From Spirochaetaceae bacterium (GTDB lineage Bacteria > Spirochaetota > Spirochaetia > B11-G9), in assembly GCA_030643345.1 (NCBI GenBank), contig DAOWMA010000037.1:1-10118 (forward strand): DNA of 10,118 nt, given 5' to 3'. Positions within the stretch are counted from its first letter, which is position 1. Each line of letters begins with the position of its first letter. The notes beneath the pieces were generated by a model. That model was not told where the DNA came from, ran no database searches, and was given only the letters and a program-made list of their open reading frames with translations. Shown here one piece after another: positions 1 to 6,291 of this stretch. The position numbers and the translations under genes are program-made.

Positions 1-35
1 AAATAGCTCTTCTCTAATATAGGGCTACTACCTGG

Positions 36-91
36 CGCAAAATAGCCATGCAATCGTAAAAATAAGTCACACCGCAAAAGCCTGCAATTGT
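36..91. repeat. Imperfect direct duplication upstream of tRNA-Pro
   Basis: Two related stretches lie in tandem. CGCAAAA-TA-GCC-A-TGCAATCGT begins at 36, and CGCAAAA-GCC-TGCAATTGT begins at 73. They differ by small gaps and a few substitutions, and the period is 34 to 37 bp. Neither copy lies in a gene. On the minus strand both fall in a short open stretch of about 28 codons without a convincing start or ribosome binding site. It could be a decayed dispersed repeat, a regulatory duplication or chance. I see no gene in positions 1-183. Confidence 0.35.
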
Positions 92-116
92 GAATACATG
101 CTACACTTTATATTAG

Positions 117-145
117 TTGACAGAAACATAGACATAAATTATAGT
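117..145 (+). promoter_or_regulatory. Promoter of the tRNA-Pro gene
   Basis: A perfect -35 hexamer TTGACA (117-122) is followed by a 17-bp spacer and a -10 hexamer TATAGT (140-145, five of six matches to TATAAT). The predicted start is near 152, about 30 nt before the tRNA, which suits a short 5' leader removed by RNase P. No clear promoter is visible between the tRNA and the gene at 355, so this promoter may also feed the LysM gene. Confidence 0.7.
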
Positions 146-183
146 TTCCAGGTTGTTTGATATAAGTTTTGACTTTTATCATT

Positions 184-256
184 CGGGCTGTTGCGCAGTG
201 GCTAGCGCGCCTGGTTCGGGATCAGGAGATCGGAGGTTCGAGTCCTCTCAGCCCGA
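184..256 (+). tRNA. tRNA-Pro (anticodon CGG)
   Basis: The full cloverleaf can be drawn. The acceptor stem CGGGCTG pairs perfectly with CAGCCCG (249-255), with discriminator A at 256. The D stem is GCGC/GCGC. The anticodon stem CCTGG/TCAGG has loop TTCGGGA, giving anticodon CGG with G37. The variable loop is AGATC, and the T arm is GGAGG-TTCGAGT-CCTCT. The C1-G72 pair and G37 are typical of bacterial proline tRNAs. The 3' CCA is not encoded, since the sequence continues AAA, so it must be added by CCA-transferase. It decodes CCG. No intrinsic terminator is evident after it. Confidence 0.95.
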
Positions 257-354
257 AAATAATTGTATTTCCATAAAAATGTGATACATATGTAATATTT
301 GCTATGCAGCTTATTTAGTTTATGGGGTCATATCCCGATCATTAAGGCAGTATT

Positions 355-1131
355 ATGGAATTAAACAAAAAAACAATTATTATAACTCTTCTCTGTGTTC
401 CTTTGTTTCTTTTTAGTCAGGAGTCTGTCATAAAGATTAAAAAGGGTGATACTCTTTATCAGATTTCAAGACAATATAAGGTCTCAGTTAGTCTTATCTT
501 GAATTTTAACGATTTAAAAAGTTCTGATACTTTGAAAATAGGTCAGGAGATACGTATACCCTCTTCATATACGGTTATAAGAGGTAATACCCTCTATGGG
601 ATTGCACGAACTGCCTGTATCAGTATTGATGAACTATGCAGTTTAAATGGTATAGAAAAAAGCCATCCTCTAAAATTGGGGCAGATTTTACTTTTACCCA
701 AAAAAGATGCTTCACCTGAAGGAAACACAAAAGCAGAAAATTCTGTAAATTCCGTTTTTGATGTTAAACAACAGGATATTGAATTTTTCTGGCCCCATTC
801 CGGAGAAAGAGTATCAATGAATGGGAAACTGAAAGGAGAAGAGATTCTTGGCAGGAAGGGTGATGAGATAGTATCTGTTTCTACCGGAAGAGTAGTGTGG
901 GTTGCACCGTACAGAGGATATGGAAGGTTGATTATGGTGGAAACTGATGATCGGCATATATATGCTTACGGTGGTAATGATGTAACTTTTGTAAAAGTAG
1001 GGGACAGAGTTTCGCCTGGAACTGCTCTGGGGTTGATGGGAATTAATTCAATAGAGAGAAATGCCAAGGCTTTCTTTTTTGTTTACAAAGATGGAAAACC
1101 GGTTGATCCTGATAAAGCACCCAGAGGTTAG
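355..1131 (+). CDS. Secreted protein with two LysM domains and a catalytically degenerate LytM/M23 domain
   Basis: This 258-aa protein is predicted to be exported and to bind peptidoglycan. It has a signal peptide (residues 1 to about 21, with cleavage near the FSQ). LysM repeats lie at 25-69 (KGDTLYQI, KIGQEIRIP) and 72-115 (RGNTLYGI, KLGQILLLP). A linker precedes a LytM/M23-like domain at about 144-254 ending GKPVDP. The zinc ligands of M23 peptidases are not seen. The first His/Asp motif is absent, YAYGGND (203-209) stands where an HxH-like YAHL segment is usual, and AFFFVY (239-244) replaces HLHFE. NlpD- and EnvC-type LytM proteins have lost their ligands in the same way and activate N-acetylmuramoyl-L-alanine amidases. 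A similar regulatory or scaffolding role is inferred here. The start is supported by AAGG at 344-347. The gene leads a same-strand group with the kinase 34 nt downstream. Confidence 0.85.
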   Translation: MELNKKTIIITLLCVPLFLFSQESVIKIKKGDTLYQISRQYKVSVSLILNFNDLKSSDTLKIGQEIRIPSSYTVIRGNTLYGIARTACISIDELCSLNGIEKSHPLKLGQILLLPKKDASPEGNTKAENSVNSVFDVKQQDIEFFWPHSGERVSMNGKLKGEEILGRKGDEIVSVSTGRVVWVAPYRGYGRLIMVETDDRHIYAYGGNDVTFVKVGDRVSPGTALGLMGINSIERNAKAFFFVYKDGKPVDPDKAPRG

Positions 1132-1165
1132 AGCTGCGAGTTATATAGAGGCCGGGAGTATATGA

Positions 1166-1783
1166 ATGCATGGAGTTAAGATAATAGGTATTAGCGGTGG
1201 TTCCGGTTCCGGTAAAACAACCATAGTAAGAAAAATATCGGAGATAATACCTGACTTTCTATTTATTCCTCAGGACAACTATTATAAATCTGCAGAATAC
1301 ATAAATAATAAGAACATTACTGCCTTTAATTTTGATCATCCTGAAGCATTTGACAATGAATTAATACTCAAGCAGCTTAAAACACTTAAAAACTTTAAAG
1401 CTGTTGATATGCCCCAATATGATTTCGTTCATCACCGAAGAATGGATCAATATATAAAGATTGAACCTAAAAAGCTTATAATTTTTGAAGGGATCATGAT
1501 TTTTTTCGATAAAAGGATTAGAGATCTTCTGGATCTGAAACTCTTTGTAGATACCCCGGATGATATTAGGTTTATACGACGACTTAAGAGGGATACAACA
1601 GAAAGAGGCAGGACTGTGGAATCTGTAATACAACAGTATCTTGAGGTTGTGCGTCCCGGACATTATGAGTTTATTGAACCTACCAAGATGTATGCTGATC
1701 TTATTATTCCAGAAGGGGGATTCAATCAAAATGCTTTAAAGGTGTTGATTCCATTTTTAAAAAACATTAGCGATCAAGATTAG
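1166..1783 (+). CDS. udk: Uridine kinase (uridine/cytidine kinase family)
   Basis: This 205-aa cytoplasmic kinase should phosphorylate uridine (and cytidine) to the 5'-monophosphate in pyrimidine salvage. The P-loop GGSGSGKTT is at 11-19. The family motifs PQDNYYK (35-41), FDHPEAFD (56-63), MPQYDF (82-87) with the following basic HHRR, and IFEGI (106-110) come in the expected order. The lid-like region RRLKRDTTERGR (138-149) and the RPGHYEFIEPTK motif (163-174) are also as in Udk. Length matches the family. The start is fixed by GGGAG at 1154-1158, because the ATGs at 1162 and 1170 run straight into stops. The gene lies between two secreted-protein genes, with 34 nt before it and 17 nt after it, so cotranscription is likely although no functional link is obvious. 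Some members of this family act on other small substrates, so specificity is inferred. Confidence 0.9.
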   Translation: MHGVKIIGISGGSGSGKTTIVRKISEIIPDFLFIPQDNYYKSAEYINNKNITAFNFDHPEAFDNELILKQLKTLKNFKAVDMPQYDFVHHRRMDQYIKIEPKKLIIFEGIMIFFDKRIRDLLDLKLFVDTPDDIRFIRRLKRDTTERGRTVESVIQQYLEVVRPGHYEFIEPTKMYADLIIPEGGFNQNALKVLIPFLKNISDQD

Positions 1784-1800
1784 AAAAAGGAGTTTATTTT

Positions 1801-2289
1801 ATGAAAGGGAAAATTTTTATATTTCTATTTTTATTATTAAGTACTGTAATCTTTGGTCAGGCATTAAATGGTGTTCTCTTTATTAATAGTACCGGATATG
1901 ATATTTCAGAGCTATATGTTTCACCAACAAGTCACGATGACTGGTACGATGATCTCTTAAATGGTCAATCAGTCAGTGACGGAGAGTCTGTCTATATTGA
2001 TATTCCCGATTATGAGGCCCCGGAGCTCCTTTTCGATGCAATGGCTGTAGATATTGACGGTGATGAATATTCCCGGTTTGAAATAGATCTTTTAAATCCA
2101 AATTCCAGATCTTTTGAGTTAACCTTTGATGATTATGATGATGAGTATAGTGATGAAGAGTACTATGACGGTGATTATGATACCGGTTATAGTGATGGAT
2201 ACAGAGATGCCTTCAGGGATGCCTACAGTGAAGCTTTTAAAGAAGGTTACAGTGCCGGGTATGAGGATGCTCTTGAAATGAATCAGTAA
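1801..2289 (+). CDS. Secreted acidic protein with C-terminal four-residue Gly/Ala-aromatic repeats
   Basis: I do not recognise a named family with certainty. The 162-aa protein has a signal peptide (1 to about 20, LLLSTVIFGQ). A compact, probably beta-rich domain spans about 23-110, with the pattern LFINSTGYDISELYVSPTS, then DDWYDDLL and later AVDIDGDEYSRFEIDL. This resembles a short domain I recall from several secreted bacterial proteins. A strongly acidic Asp/Glu/Tyr stretch follows (109-128). Residues 129-160 form eight consecutive tetrads starting G or A followed by an aromatic residue or Leu: GYSD GYRD AFRD AYSE, then AFKE GYSA GYED ALEM. These would make a helix with a small-residue stripe. 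The start is supported by AAGGAG ending at 1792, 8 nt before the ATG. The gene follows udk by 17 nt. The role is unknown; a periplasmic or surface protein is inferred. Confidence 0.8.
   Translation: MKGKIFIFLFLLLSTVIFGQALNGVLFINSTGYDISELYVSPTSHDDWYDDLLNGQSVSDGESVYIDIPDYEAPELLFDAMAVDIDGDEYSRFEIDLLNPNSRSFELTFDDYDDEYSDEEYYDGDYDTGYSDGYRDAFRDAYSEAFKEGYSAGYEDALEMNQ
2185..2280 (+). repeat. 12-bp periodic coding repeat (eight Gly/Ala-aromatic tetrads)
   Basis: Eight 12-bp units, one codon tetrad each, encode G/A-aromatic-x-x in the last fifth of the secreted acidic protein. The units are diverged at the nucleotide level (GGTTATAGTGAT, GGATACAGAGAT, GCCTTCAGGGAT and so on), so the pattern is kept at protein level. 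GX3-type helical repeats of this sort are known from the deca-GX3 proteins Yae1 and Lto1 and from FliH-like helices. No homology to those is claimed. Confidence 0.8.
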
Positions 2290-2296
2290 CTGAGAA

Positions 2297-2602
2297 CTAC
2301 TTTTTCTTGAATCTCCAGAAGCTTTTATAGCTTCCGGAGATATATTTAAAGGTAAATTCCTCAGGGACGGGATCTTCTCCTCCTGTAAACAAAGTTCCGG
2401 TACACCTTAATATTCTCGTTATAGATAATATTAGCCCCTTAATTACTCCATGATCCATGATCGAGGTTTTGGAATAGTGAGAGCAGGTGGGAGAATATAT
2501 ACATGAACCGGGAAGCAATGGTGAGATTAGTTTTTGATATATAATTATTGGCAGGATAACGATAAAACGAATAATATTAAGAAGTATATGGGGAAATTTC
2601 AT
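2297..2602 (-). CDS. yidD: Membrane protein insertion efficiency factor YidD
   Basis: This 101-aa protein matches the YidD family (formerly DUF37), small inner-membrane-associated proteins that help YidC insert membrane proteins. A hydrophobic N-terminal segment (about 7-22) leads into YQKLISP (22-28). The family signature follows: C34, SPTCSHY (37-43), HGVIKG (51-56), RILRC (63-67) and GGEDPVPEEF (74-83), with cysteines at 34, 40 and 67. The Lys-rich tail (RFKKK) could contact membrane or ribosome. The ATG at 2602 lacks a strong Shine-Dalgarno site. In many bacteria yidD sits between rnpA and yidC. Here it is alone, convergent with the acidic-protein gene (7 nt between stops) and divergent from the 56-aa gene. 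Confidence 0.9.
   Translation of the reverse strand: MKFPHILLNIIRFIVILPIIIYQKLISPLLPGSCIYSPTCSHYSKTSIMDHGVIKGLILSITRILRCTGTLFTGGEDPVPEEFTFKYISGSYKSFWRFKKK
2313..2339. terminator. Inverted repeat at the convergent gene ends, possible weak terminator
   Basis: The arms CTCCAGAAGC (2313-2322) and GCTTCCGGAG (2330-2339) pair over ten positions with one A/C mismatch, around a 7-nt loop. The hairpin lies inside the 3' end of yidD, just beyond the stop of the plus-strand operon. Only an AT-rich stretch follows on the plus strand, with no clean U-tract on either strand, so terminator activity is uncertain. Confidence 0.35.
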
Positions 2603-2652
2603 AGTTTAGGTTAAATAATTGTATAAATAAGTTCAAGTAATATGAACAGTAC

Positions 2653-2681
2653 TTGATAAAATATGTGGATTTCAATATTAT
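2653..2681 (+). promoter_or_regulatory. Promoter of the 56-aa protein gene
   Basis: The -35 TTGATA (2653-2658) and -10 TATTAT (2676-2681), each five of six to consensus, are separated by exactly 17 bp. The predicted start near 2688 leaves a leader of about 24 nt that holds the Shine-Dalgarno site AGGAGG (2701-2706), 5 nt before the ATG. With both signals near consensus, the gene is expected to be well expressed. Confidence 0.7.
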
Positions 2682-2711
2682 ACCATCTGTTATTGATATC
2701 AGGAGGAAATA

Positions 2712-2882
2712 ATGGCTGGACCAGTATCAAAAAATGCCCGTCGTGAAGGTGCTCACTCACTTGTAAGTAGATGGGGCGGCAGTATAAAGATGAAAACTGT
2801 TTTCAAAGACGGTAAAATGAAACATGTTGCTGTTTGTGAAAAATCAGGTAATACTGCAAGAAAACCTAAGGACCTTATGTAG
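2712..2882 (+). CDS. Small basic protein of 56 aa, possibly bL28-like
   Basis: This short gene has its own promoter, a perfect AGGAGG ribosome binding site and a terminator, so it is very probably real. The product begins MAGPVSKNARREG and is rich in Lys and Arg. It has W21-G22-G23, then KMKTVFKDGKMKHVAVCEKSG (26-46, written here as a motif with key residues K26, K28, D33, G34, K35, K37, V39, V41, S45 and G46). It ends in KPKDLM. There is no signal peptide and no membrane segment. The order WG, then two short strands around DGK-K-V-V, then SG recalls the C-terminal half of ribosomal protein bL28 (Firmicute type), but the N-terminal zinc-finger part is missing. This comparison is from memory and is weak. 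It could equally be an unrelated nucleic-acid- or ribosome-binding protein. Confidence 0.8.
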   Translation: MAGPVSKNARREGAHSLVSRWGGSIKMKTVFKDGKMKHVAVCEKSGNTARKPKDLM

Positions 2883-2895
2883 AAATAAGGTTGTT

Positions 2896-2936
2896 TAGAC
2901 TGAAAGCAGTCAACATTGTATTTCTGCTATAGTCTA
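2896..2936 (+). other. Overlapping alternative hairpins in the 3' untranslated region
   Basis: Between the 56-aa gene and its terminator two structures compete. A compact hairpin pairs GACTG (2898-2902) with CAGTC (2907-2911) around a 4-nt loop. A longer stem pairs TAGACT (2896-2901) with AGTCTA (2931-2936) and, further in, AGCAG (2905-2909) with CTGCT (2924-2928). They share bases and cannot form together. The 3' untranslated region is about 90 nt, longer than needed for termination. Confidence 0.4.
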
Positions 2937-2973
2937 TCCATCTAAATAATTACAATTGCATATTCTTAAAGTA

Positions 2974-3006
2974 AGGACTGTCCGCAGATGGGGCAGTCCT
3001 TTTTAT
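2974..3006 (+). terminator. Intrinsic terminator of the 56-aa gene, at the end of the arg operon
   Basis: AGGACTGTCC (2974-2983) pairs with GGGCAGTCCT (2991-3000) in a ten-pair stem (one G-U) around a 7-nt loop. TTTTATT follows directly. This is a textbook Rho-independent terminator for plus-strand transcripts. Its T-tract overlaps the argD stop codon (3003-3005). Read on the minus strand, the same stem follows argD at once, but the U-tract there is poor, so bidirectional use is possible but weaker. Confidence 0.88.
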
Positions 3007-4178
3007 TCTCTTAAAACTGAATTAAGAATACTGACTGCTTTATCAATATCCTCTTCTGTAACGATTAGGGGGGGGAAAAAACGTACTACAGAAGAACCGG
3101 CTGTTGCCAGCAAAAGCCCGTTTTCTCTGCATTTAGTTACAATTTCCACTGCAGGTATTGTAAGCTCTATTCCCAGCATCAATCCCAGACCTCTGACTTC
3201 TTTAATAATATTGTACTTATTTTTAAGGTTATTCAGTTGTTCTTTAAGGTAAACAGCGACTTCCTGGATATGCTCAAGGAGATTATTATCAACCAGTTCA
3301 GTTAACACTGCATTAGCTCCGGCGCAAACCAGCGGATTGCCTCCGAAAGTGGCTGCATGATCTCCCGGTTCAAACAGGTTAAAGGCTTCTGTTGAGAGTA
3401 TTGCTCCAATTGGCAGACCCCCTCCCAGACCTTTTGCCAGGCAGATGACGTCCGGGTAAACGTTAAAATGTTCATGGGCAAATAGAAGCCCTGTTCTTCC
3501 CATTCCACATTGAACTTCATCAAAAATAAGAACAATATTCTCTTTTGTACATAGTTCACGGACCTTTTCAAGATATTCCTGGTTTGCAGGATAGATTCCT
3601 CCTTCTCCCTGTACGGGTTCGATAATAATTGCACAGGTTTCAGCATCTACTTTCTTCTCCAAATCAGTAAAATCATTAAAATTTGCAAAAGTTGCCCCCG
3701 GCAGCAGTGGCAGAAATGATTCCTGGTACTTCATCTGTCCTGTTAAAGATAATGATCCTGTTGTTCTTCCATGAAAAGACTTATTCATTGCAATTATCTT
3801 CCAGGCACCATTTTTTTGTTTTTTCCCGATTTTTCTGGCAAGTTTTAATGCTGCTTCAACAGATTCGGTCCCGCTGTTGCAGAAGAATGCTTTATCGAAG
3901 TGACTGTTTGATACAAGTTTATCTGCCAGTTCTATCTGCTGCTCATTAAGAAAAAGATTGTAATAATGGATTATTTTGTTAAGCTGATTTTGTACAGCAT
4001 TATTAAATCCGGGGTGATTATGGCCAAGGGAATTTACTGCAATCCCCGCAAGAAAATCGAGATATTCTTTTCCTTCACTGTCTTTAACATAACATCCATT
4101 TCCGGATGCCAGTGAAATAGGGATTGAATTGTAGGTATGCATAAGTACTTTGCCTGCTTTTTGCTGTATTGAATCCAT
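3003..4178 (-). CDS. argD: Acetylornithine aminotransferase
   Basis: This 391-aa PLP enzyme belongs to class-III (ornithine/acetylornithine) aminotransferases. It converts N-acetylglutamate semialdehyde plus glutamate to N-acetylornithine plus 2-oxoglutarate, and many ArgD proteins also act in lysine synthesis. Visible motifs are DFLAGIAVNSLGHNHP (41-56), the phosphate-binding NSGTESVEAA (101-110), SFHGRT (134-139), EPVQGEGG (187-194), FDEVQCGMGRTG (219-230, with D220 contacting the PLP ring nitrogen) and CLAKGLGGGLPIGA (246-259, with K249 the Schiff-base lysine). Length is normal. It is the last gene of the arg operon. Its ATG overlaps the argB stop by 1 nt (TAATG) and has AAGGAG just upstream, so translation is probably coupled. 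Confidence 0.95.
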   Translation of the reverse strand: MDSIQQKAGKVLMHTYNSIPISLASGNGCYVKDSEGKEYLDFLAGIAVNSLGHNHPGFNNAVQNQLNKIIHYYNLFLNEQQIELADKLVSNSHFDKAFFCNSGTESVEAALKLARKIGKKQKNGAWKIIAMNKSFHGRTTGSLSLTGQMKYQESFLPLLPGATFANFNDFTDLEKKVDAETCAIIIEPVQGEGGIYPANQEYLEKVRELCTKENIVLIFDEVQCGMGRTGLLFAHEHFNVYPDVICLAKGLGGGLPIGAILSTEAFNLFEPGDHAATFGGNPLVCAGANAVLTELVDNNLLEHIQEVAVYLKEQLNNLKNKYNIIKEVRGLGLMLGIELTIPAVEIVTKCRENGLLLATAGSSVVRFFPPLIVTEEDIDKAVSILNSVLRE

Positions 4179-5044
4179 TATTGCTCCTTCTGAATTATTG
4201 TTCCAATTCCCTTTTTTGTGAATATTTCCAGTAATAATGAATGTTCTACTCTACCATCCAGTATATGAACTGAGGATACACCCGAATTTACTGCGTTTAC
4301 TGCAAAATCTACCTTTGGTATCATACCATCCTTTATTGTGCCTTCCTTTTTCATTTTTTCTATTTTTTTAAGAGTGACCTGGTGGATTAAAGATTTTTCA
4401 TCTTCGATGTTGTTCAGAATACCGGGGATATCAGATAGATATATCAACTTCTGTGCTTTAAGAGCAGAAGCAACAGCAGAGGCAGCCATATCTGCATTAA
4501 TATTATATGTATTTCCATTCGAATCGGAAGATATTGGAGCTATAACTGGTGTATATCCGGTATTGAGAAGTATTTCCAGCAAACTTGTATCTGTATTTAT
4601 GAGAGTTCCTACATATCCAAGATCACCGCTATCTGTCAGAAGTTTCTCTGCAGTAAACAAATTACCATCTTTACCCGAAATACCAACCGCATTAATATTA
4701 TGAGCAGCTAATAGATTAACTATGCCCTTATTCACACCACCGGAAAGAACCATTTCTACAGTTTCCATGGTTTCCCGGTCTGTAATACGCATTCCATTAA
4801 GAAATTCAGTTTTTTTACCTATGCGGTCAAGCATCTTATTGATTGCCGGACCTCCGCCATGGACTATAACCGGTTTCATTCCTACACATTTCATAAGAAC
4901 AATATCTTCTATTACTTTCTCACGCATTACCTCATCAGTCATAGCGCTTCCACCATATTTAATAACGACTATCTTCCCGTTGAATTCTTTTATATACGGC
5001 AGAGCTTCAATAAGAACACTTGCTTTTTCAATATATTTTTCCAT
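4178..5044 (-). CDS. argB: Acetylglutamate kinase, arginine-sensitive type
   Basis: This 288-aa amino-acid kinase phosphorylates N-acetylglutamate, the controlled step of cyclic arginine synthesis. K29 with GGS (31-33), HGGGPAIN (62-69), NGMRITD (83-89), GISGKDG (121-127) and the NINADMAAS and LSDIPGIL motifs are as in the family. About 20 residues precede the core and read as an amphipathic helix (IEKASVLIEALPYIKEF). The C-terminus has HILDGRVEHSLLLEIF followed by GIGT (260-282). In the family, this N-helix and C-terminal signature mark hexameric kinases inhibited by arginine, unlike the shorter E. coli enzyme, so feedback inhibition is inferred. GAGGA lies ahead of the ATG. There are 14 nt between the argJ stop and this start. 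Confidence 0.95.
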   Translation of the reverse strand: MEKYIEKASVLIEALPYIKEFNGKIVVIKYGGSAMTDEVMREKVIEDIVLMKCVGMKPVIVHGGGPAINKMLDRIGKKTEFLNGMRITDRETMETVEMVLSGGVNKGIVNLLAAHNINAVGISGKDGNLFTAEKLLTDSGDLGYVGTLINTDTSLLEILLNTGYTPVIAPISSDSNGNTYNINADMAASAVASALKAQKLIYLSDIPGILNNIEDEKSLIHQVTLKKIEKMKKEGTIKDGMIPKVDFAVNAVNSGVSSVHILDGRVEHSLLLEIFTKKGIGTIIQKEQ

Positions 5045-5058
5045 AGCTTTTTCCTCTA

Positions 5059-6279
5059 TCAGGTATGATAATCAGCATTTATTTTGACATAATCATAACT
5101 AAGGTCGCATCCCCATGCTGTTGCTGAAGAATTTCCATCTTCTATATTTATGGTTATATAAACATCTTTTTGTTTAAGGATTGCTGCGGCAGAACCTTCA
5201 TCAAAGTGATGGGGTGCTCCATTTTGCATAACACAAACGTATCCAGGGGCTCCCTGGAAGTATATTGATACTTTTTCAGGATTAAAATCCGCTCCGGAAT
5301 AACCCATTGCCGCTATTATTCTTCCCCAGTTTGGATCACCCCCGAAAATTGCTGTTTTTACAAGGCTGGATCCAATTACAGACTTTGCAATTTTTTTGGC
5401 ACCATCTTCCTCTTTACATCCATTTACTTCAACTTCAATTAGTTTTGTAGCACCTTCGCCATCTCTTGCAATGGCTTTTGCCAGGTACTTACTTAAATTA
5501 AATAATGCATTGGAAAAAAGTTTTAAATCTTTATCATCTTCTATTATGGGAGCATTGTCGGCTTCCCCGTTCGCCATTACCAAAACCATATCGTTTGTAC
5601 TGGTATCACCATCTACACTGATCATGTTAAAGGTCTTCTTTACACTATAGTCCAATGTTTTTTGGAGAAGCTGCTGATCAATATTCACATCAGTTAAAAT
5701 AAACCCCAGCATAGTGGCCATATTGGGATGAATCATTCCGGACCCCTTTGCAATACCGGAAATTATCACATCTTTATCTTTTATTTTTATTGTCACACTT
5801 ACAAATTTTTCACTTGTATCGGTTGTTAGAATTGCTCTTCCTGCACTTTGAAAACCTTCGGAGCTTGAATCAAGTAACGGTGCATTGGTAGTAATCGCCT
5901 CTAACATATTATCCATTGGAAGATTTACACCAATGACACCTGTAGATGCTGTTAATACGGAATTGCTGTCAATTTTAAGCAAAGATGCAAGACGGTCAGC
6001 AAGATTGCTGTTATCCATATCCCCTTTTTCTCCTGTGCATGCATTGGCATTCCCGCTGTTTACAAGAATAGAATTTATGGTATTCCCTTTTTTAAGCAAT
6101 TCTTTGTTTCTGTCAACACATGCCGCTGTTACTCTGTTTTTTGTAAAAACTCCTGCAAAAACAGAAGGTTTTTCACTAAAAAGAACAGCCATGTCAGGGT
6201 TTTCTTTTTTTATTTTTCCTATAAATCCTATAGATTTAAAACCTTTAGGCAAAATATATTTATCAGTTTGTAGTTTCAT
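5059..6279 (-). CDS. argJ: Glutamate N-acetyltransferase/amino-acid acetyltransferase ArgJ
   Basis: This 406-aa protein transfers the acetyl group from N-acetylornithine to glutamate, releasing ornithine. Bifunctional members also use acetyl-CoA. ArgJ is made as a precursor that cuts itself into alpha and beta chains. The cleavage site is clear: KGSGMIHPNMATML (179-192), with T189 the nucleophile that becomes the new N-terminus. The oxyanion-hole Thr-Gly is in ASTGVIG (111-117, T113-G114). LVNSGNANACTG (72-83), the SVDGDTSTND motif and the GGDPNWGR motif are also family hallmarks. Length is normal. The start has GAGGTG 7 nt upstream and follows the argC stop by 12 nt. No argA-like gene is in the window, so whether ArgJ is mono- or bifunctional cannot be decided here. 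Confidence 0.95.
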   Translation of the reverse strand: MKLQTDKYILPKGFKSIGFIGKIKKENPDMAVLFSEKPSVFAGVFTKNRVTAACVDRNKELLKKGNTINSILVNSGNANACTGEKGDMDNSNLADRLASLLKIDSNSVLTASTGVIGVNLPMDNMLEAITTNAPLLDSSSEGFQSAGRAILTTDTSEKFVSVTIKIKDKDVIISGIAKGSGMIHPNMATMLGFILTDVNIDQQLLQKTLDYSVKKTFNMISVDGDTSTNDMVLVMANGEADNAPIIEDDKDLKLFSNALFNLSKYLAKAIARDGEGATKLIEVEVNGCKEEDGAKKIAKSVIGSSLVKTAIFGGDPNWGRIIAAMGYSGADFNPEKVSIYFQGAPGYVCVMQNGAPHHFDEGSAAAILKQKDVYITINIEDGNSSATAWGCDLSYDYVKINADYHT

Positions 6280-6291
6280 CTTTTTTCACCT

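Noticed and set aside
285..294. Perfect 10-bp palindrome TACATATGTA between the tRNA and the LysM gene, as an operator
   Set aside because: Short and AT-rich, with no recognisable promoter around it; chance is a sufficient explanation.
184..354. tRNA-Pro as an attachment site for an integrated element
   Set aside because: I found no repeat of the tRNA 3' end elsewhere in the window, and no integrase or phage genes follow.
1361..1729. Minus-strand open frame inside the uridine kinase gene
   Set aside because: Antisense shadow of a clear Udk sequence with no supporting signals.
355..2289. LysM protein, kinase and acidic protein as a defence or toxin system
   Set aside because: The kinase is a standard uridine kinase, and the other two look like envelope proteins; no nuclease, toxin or sensor domain is seen.
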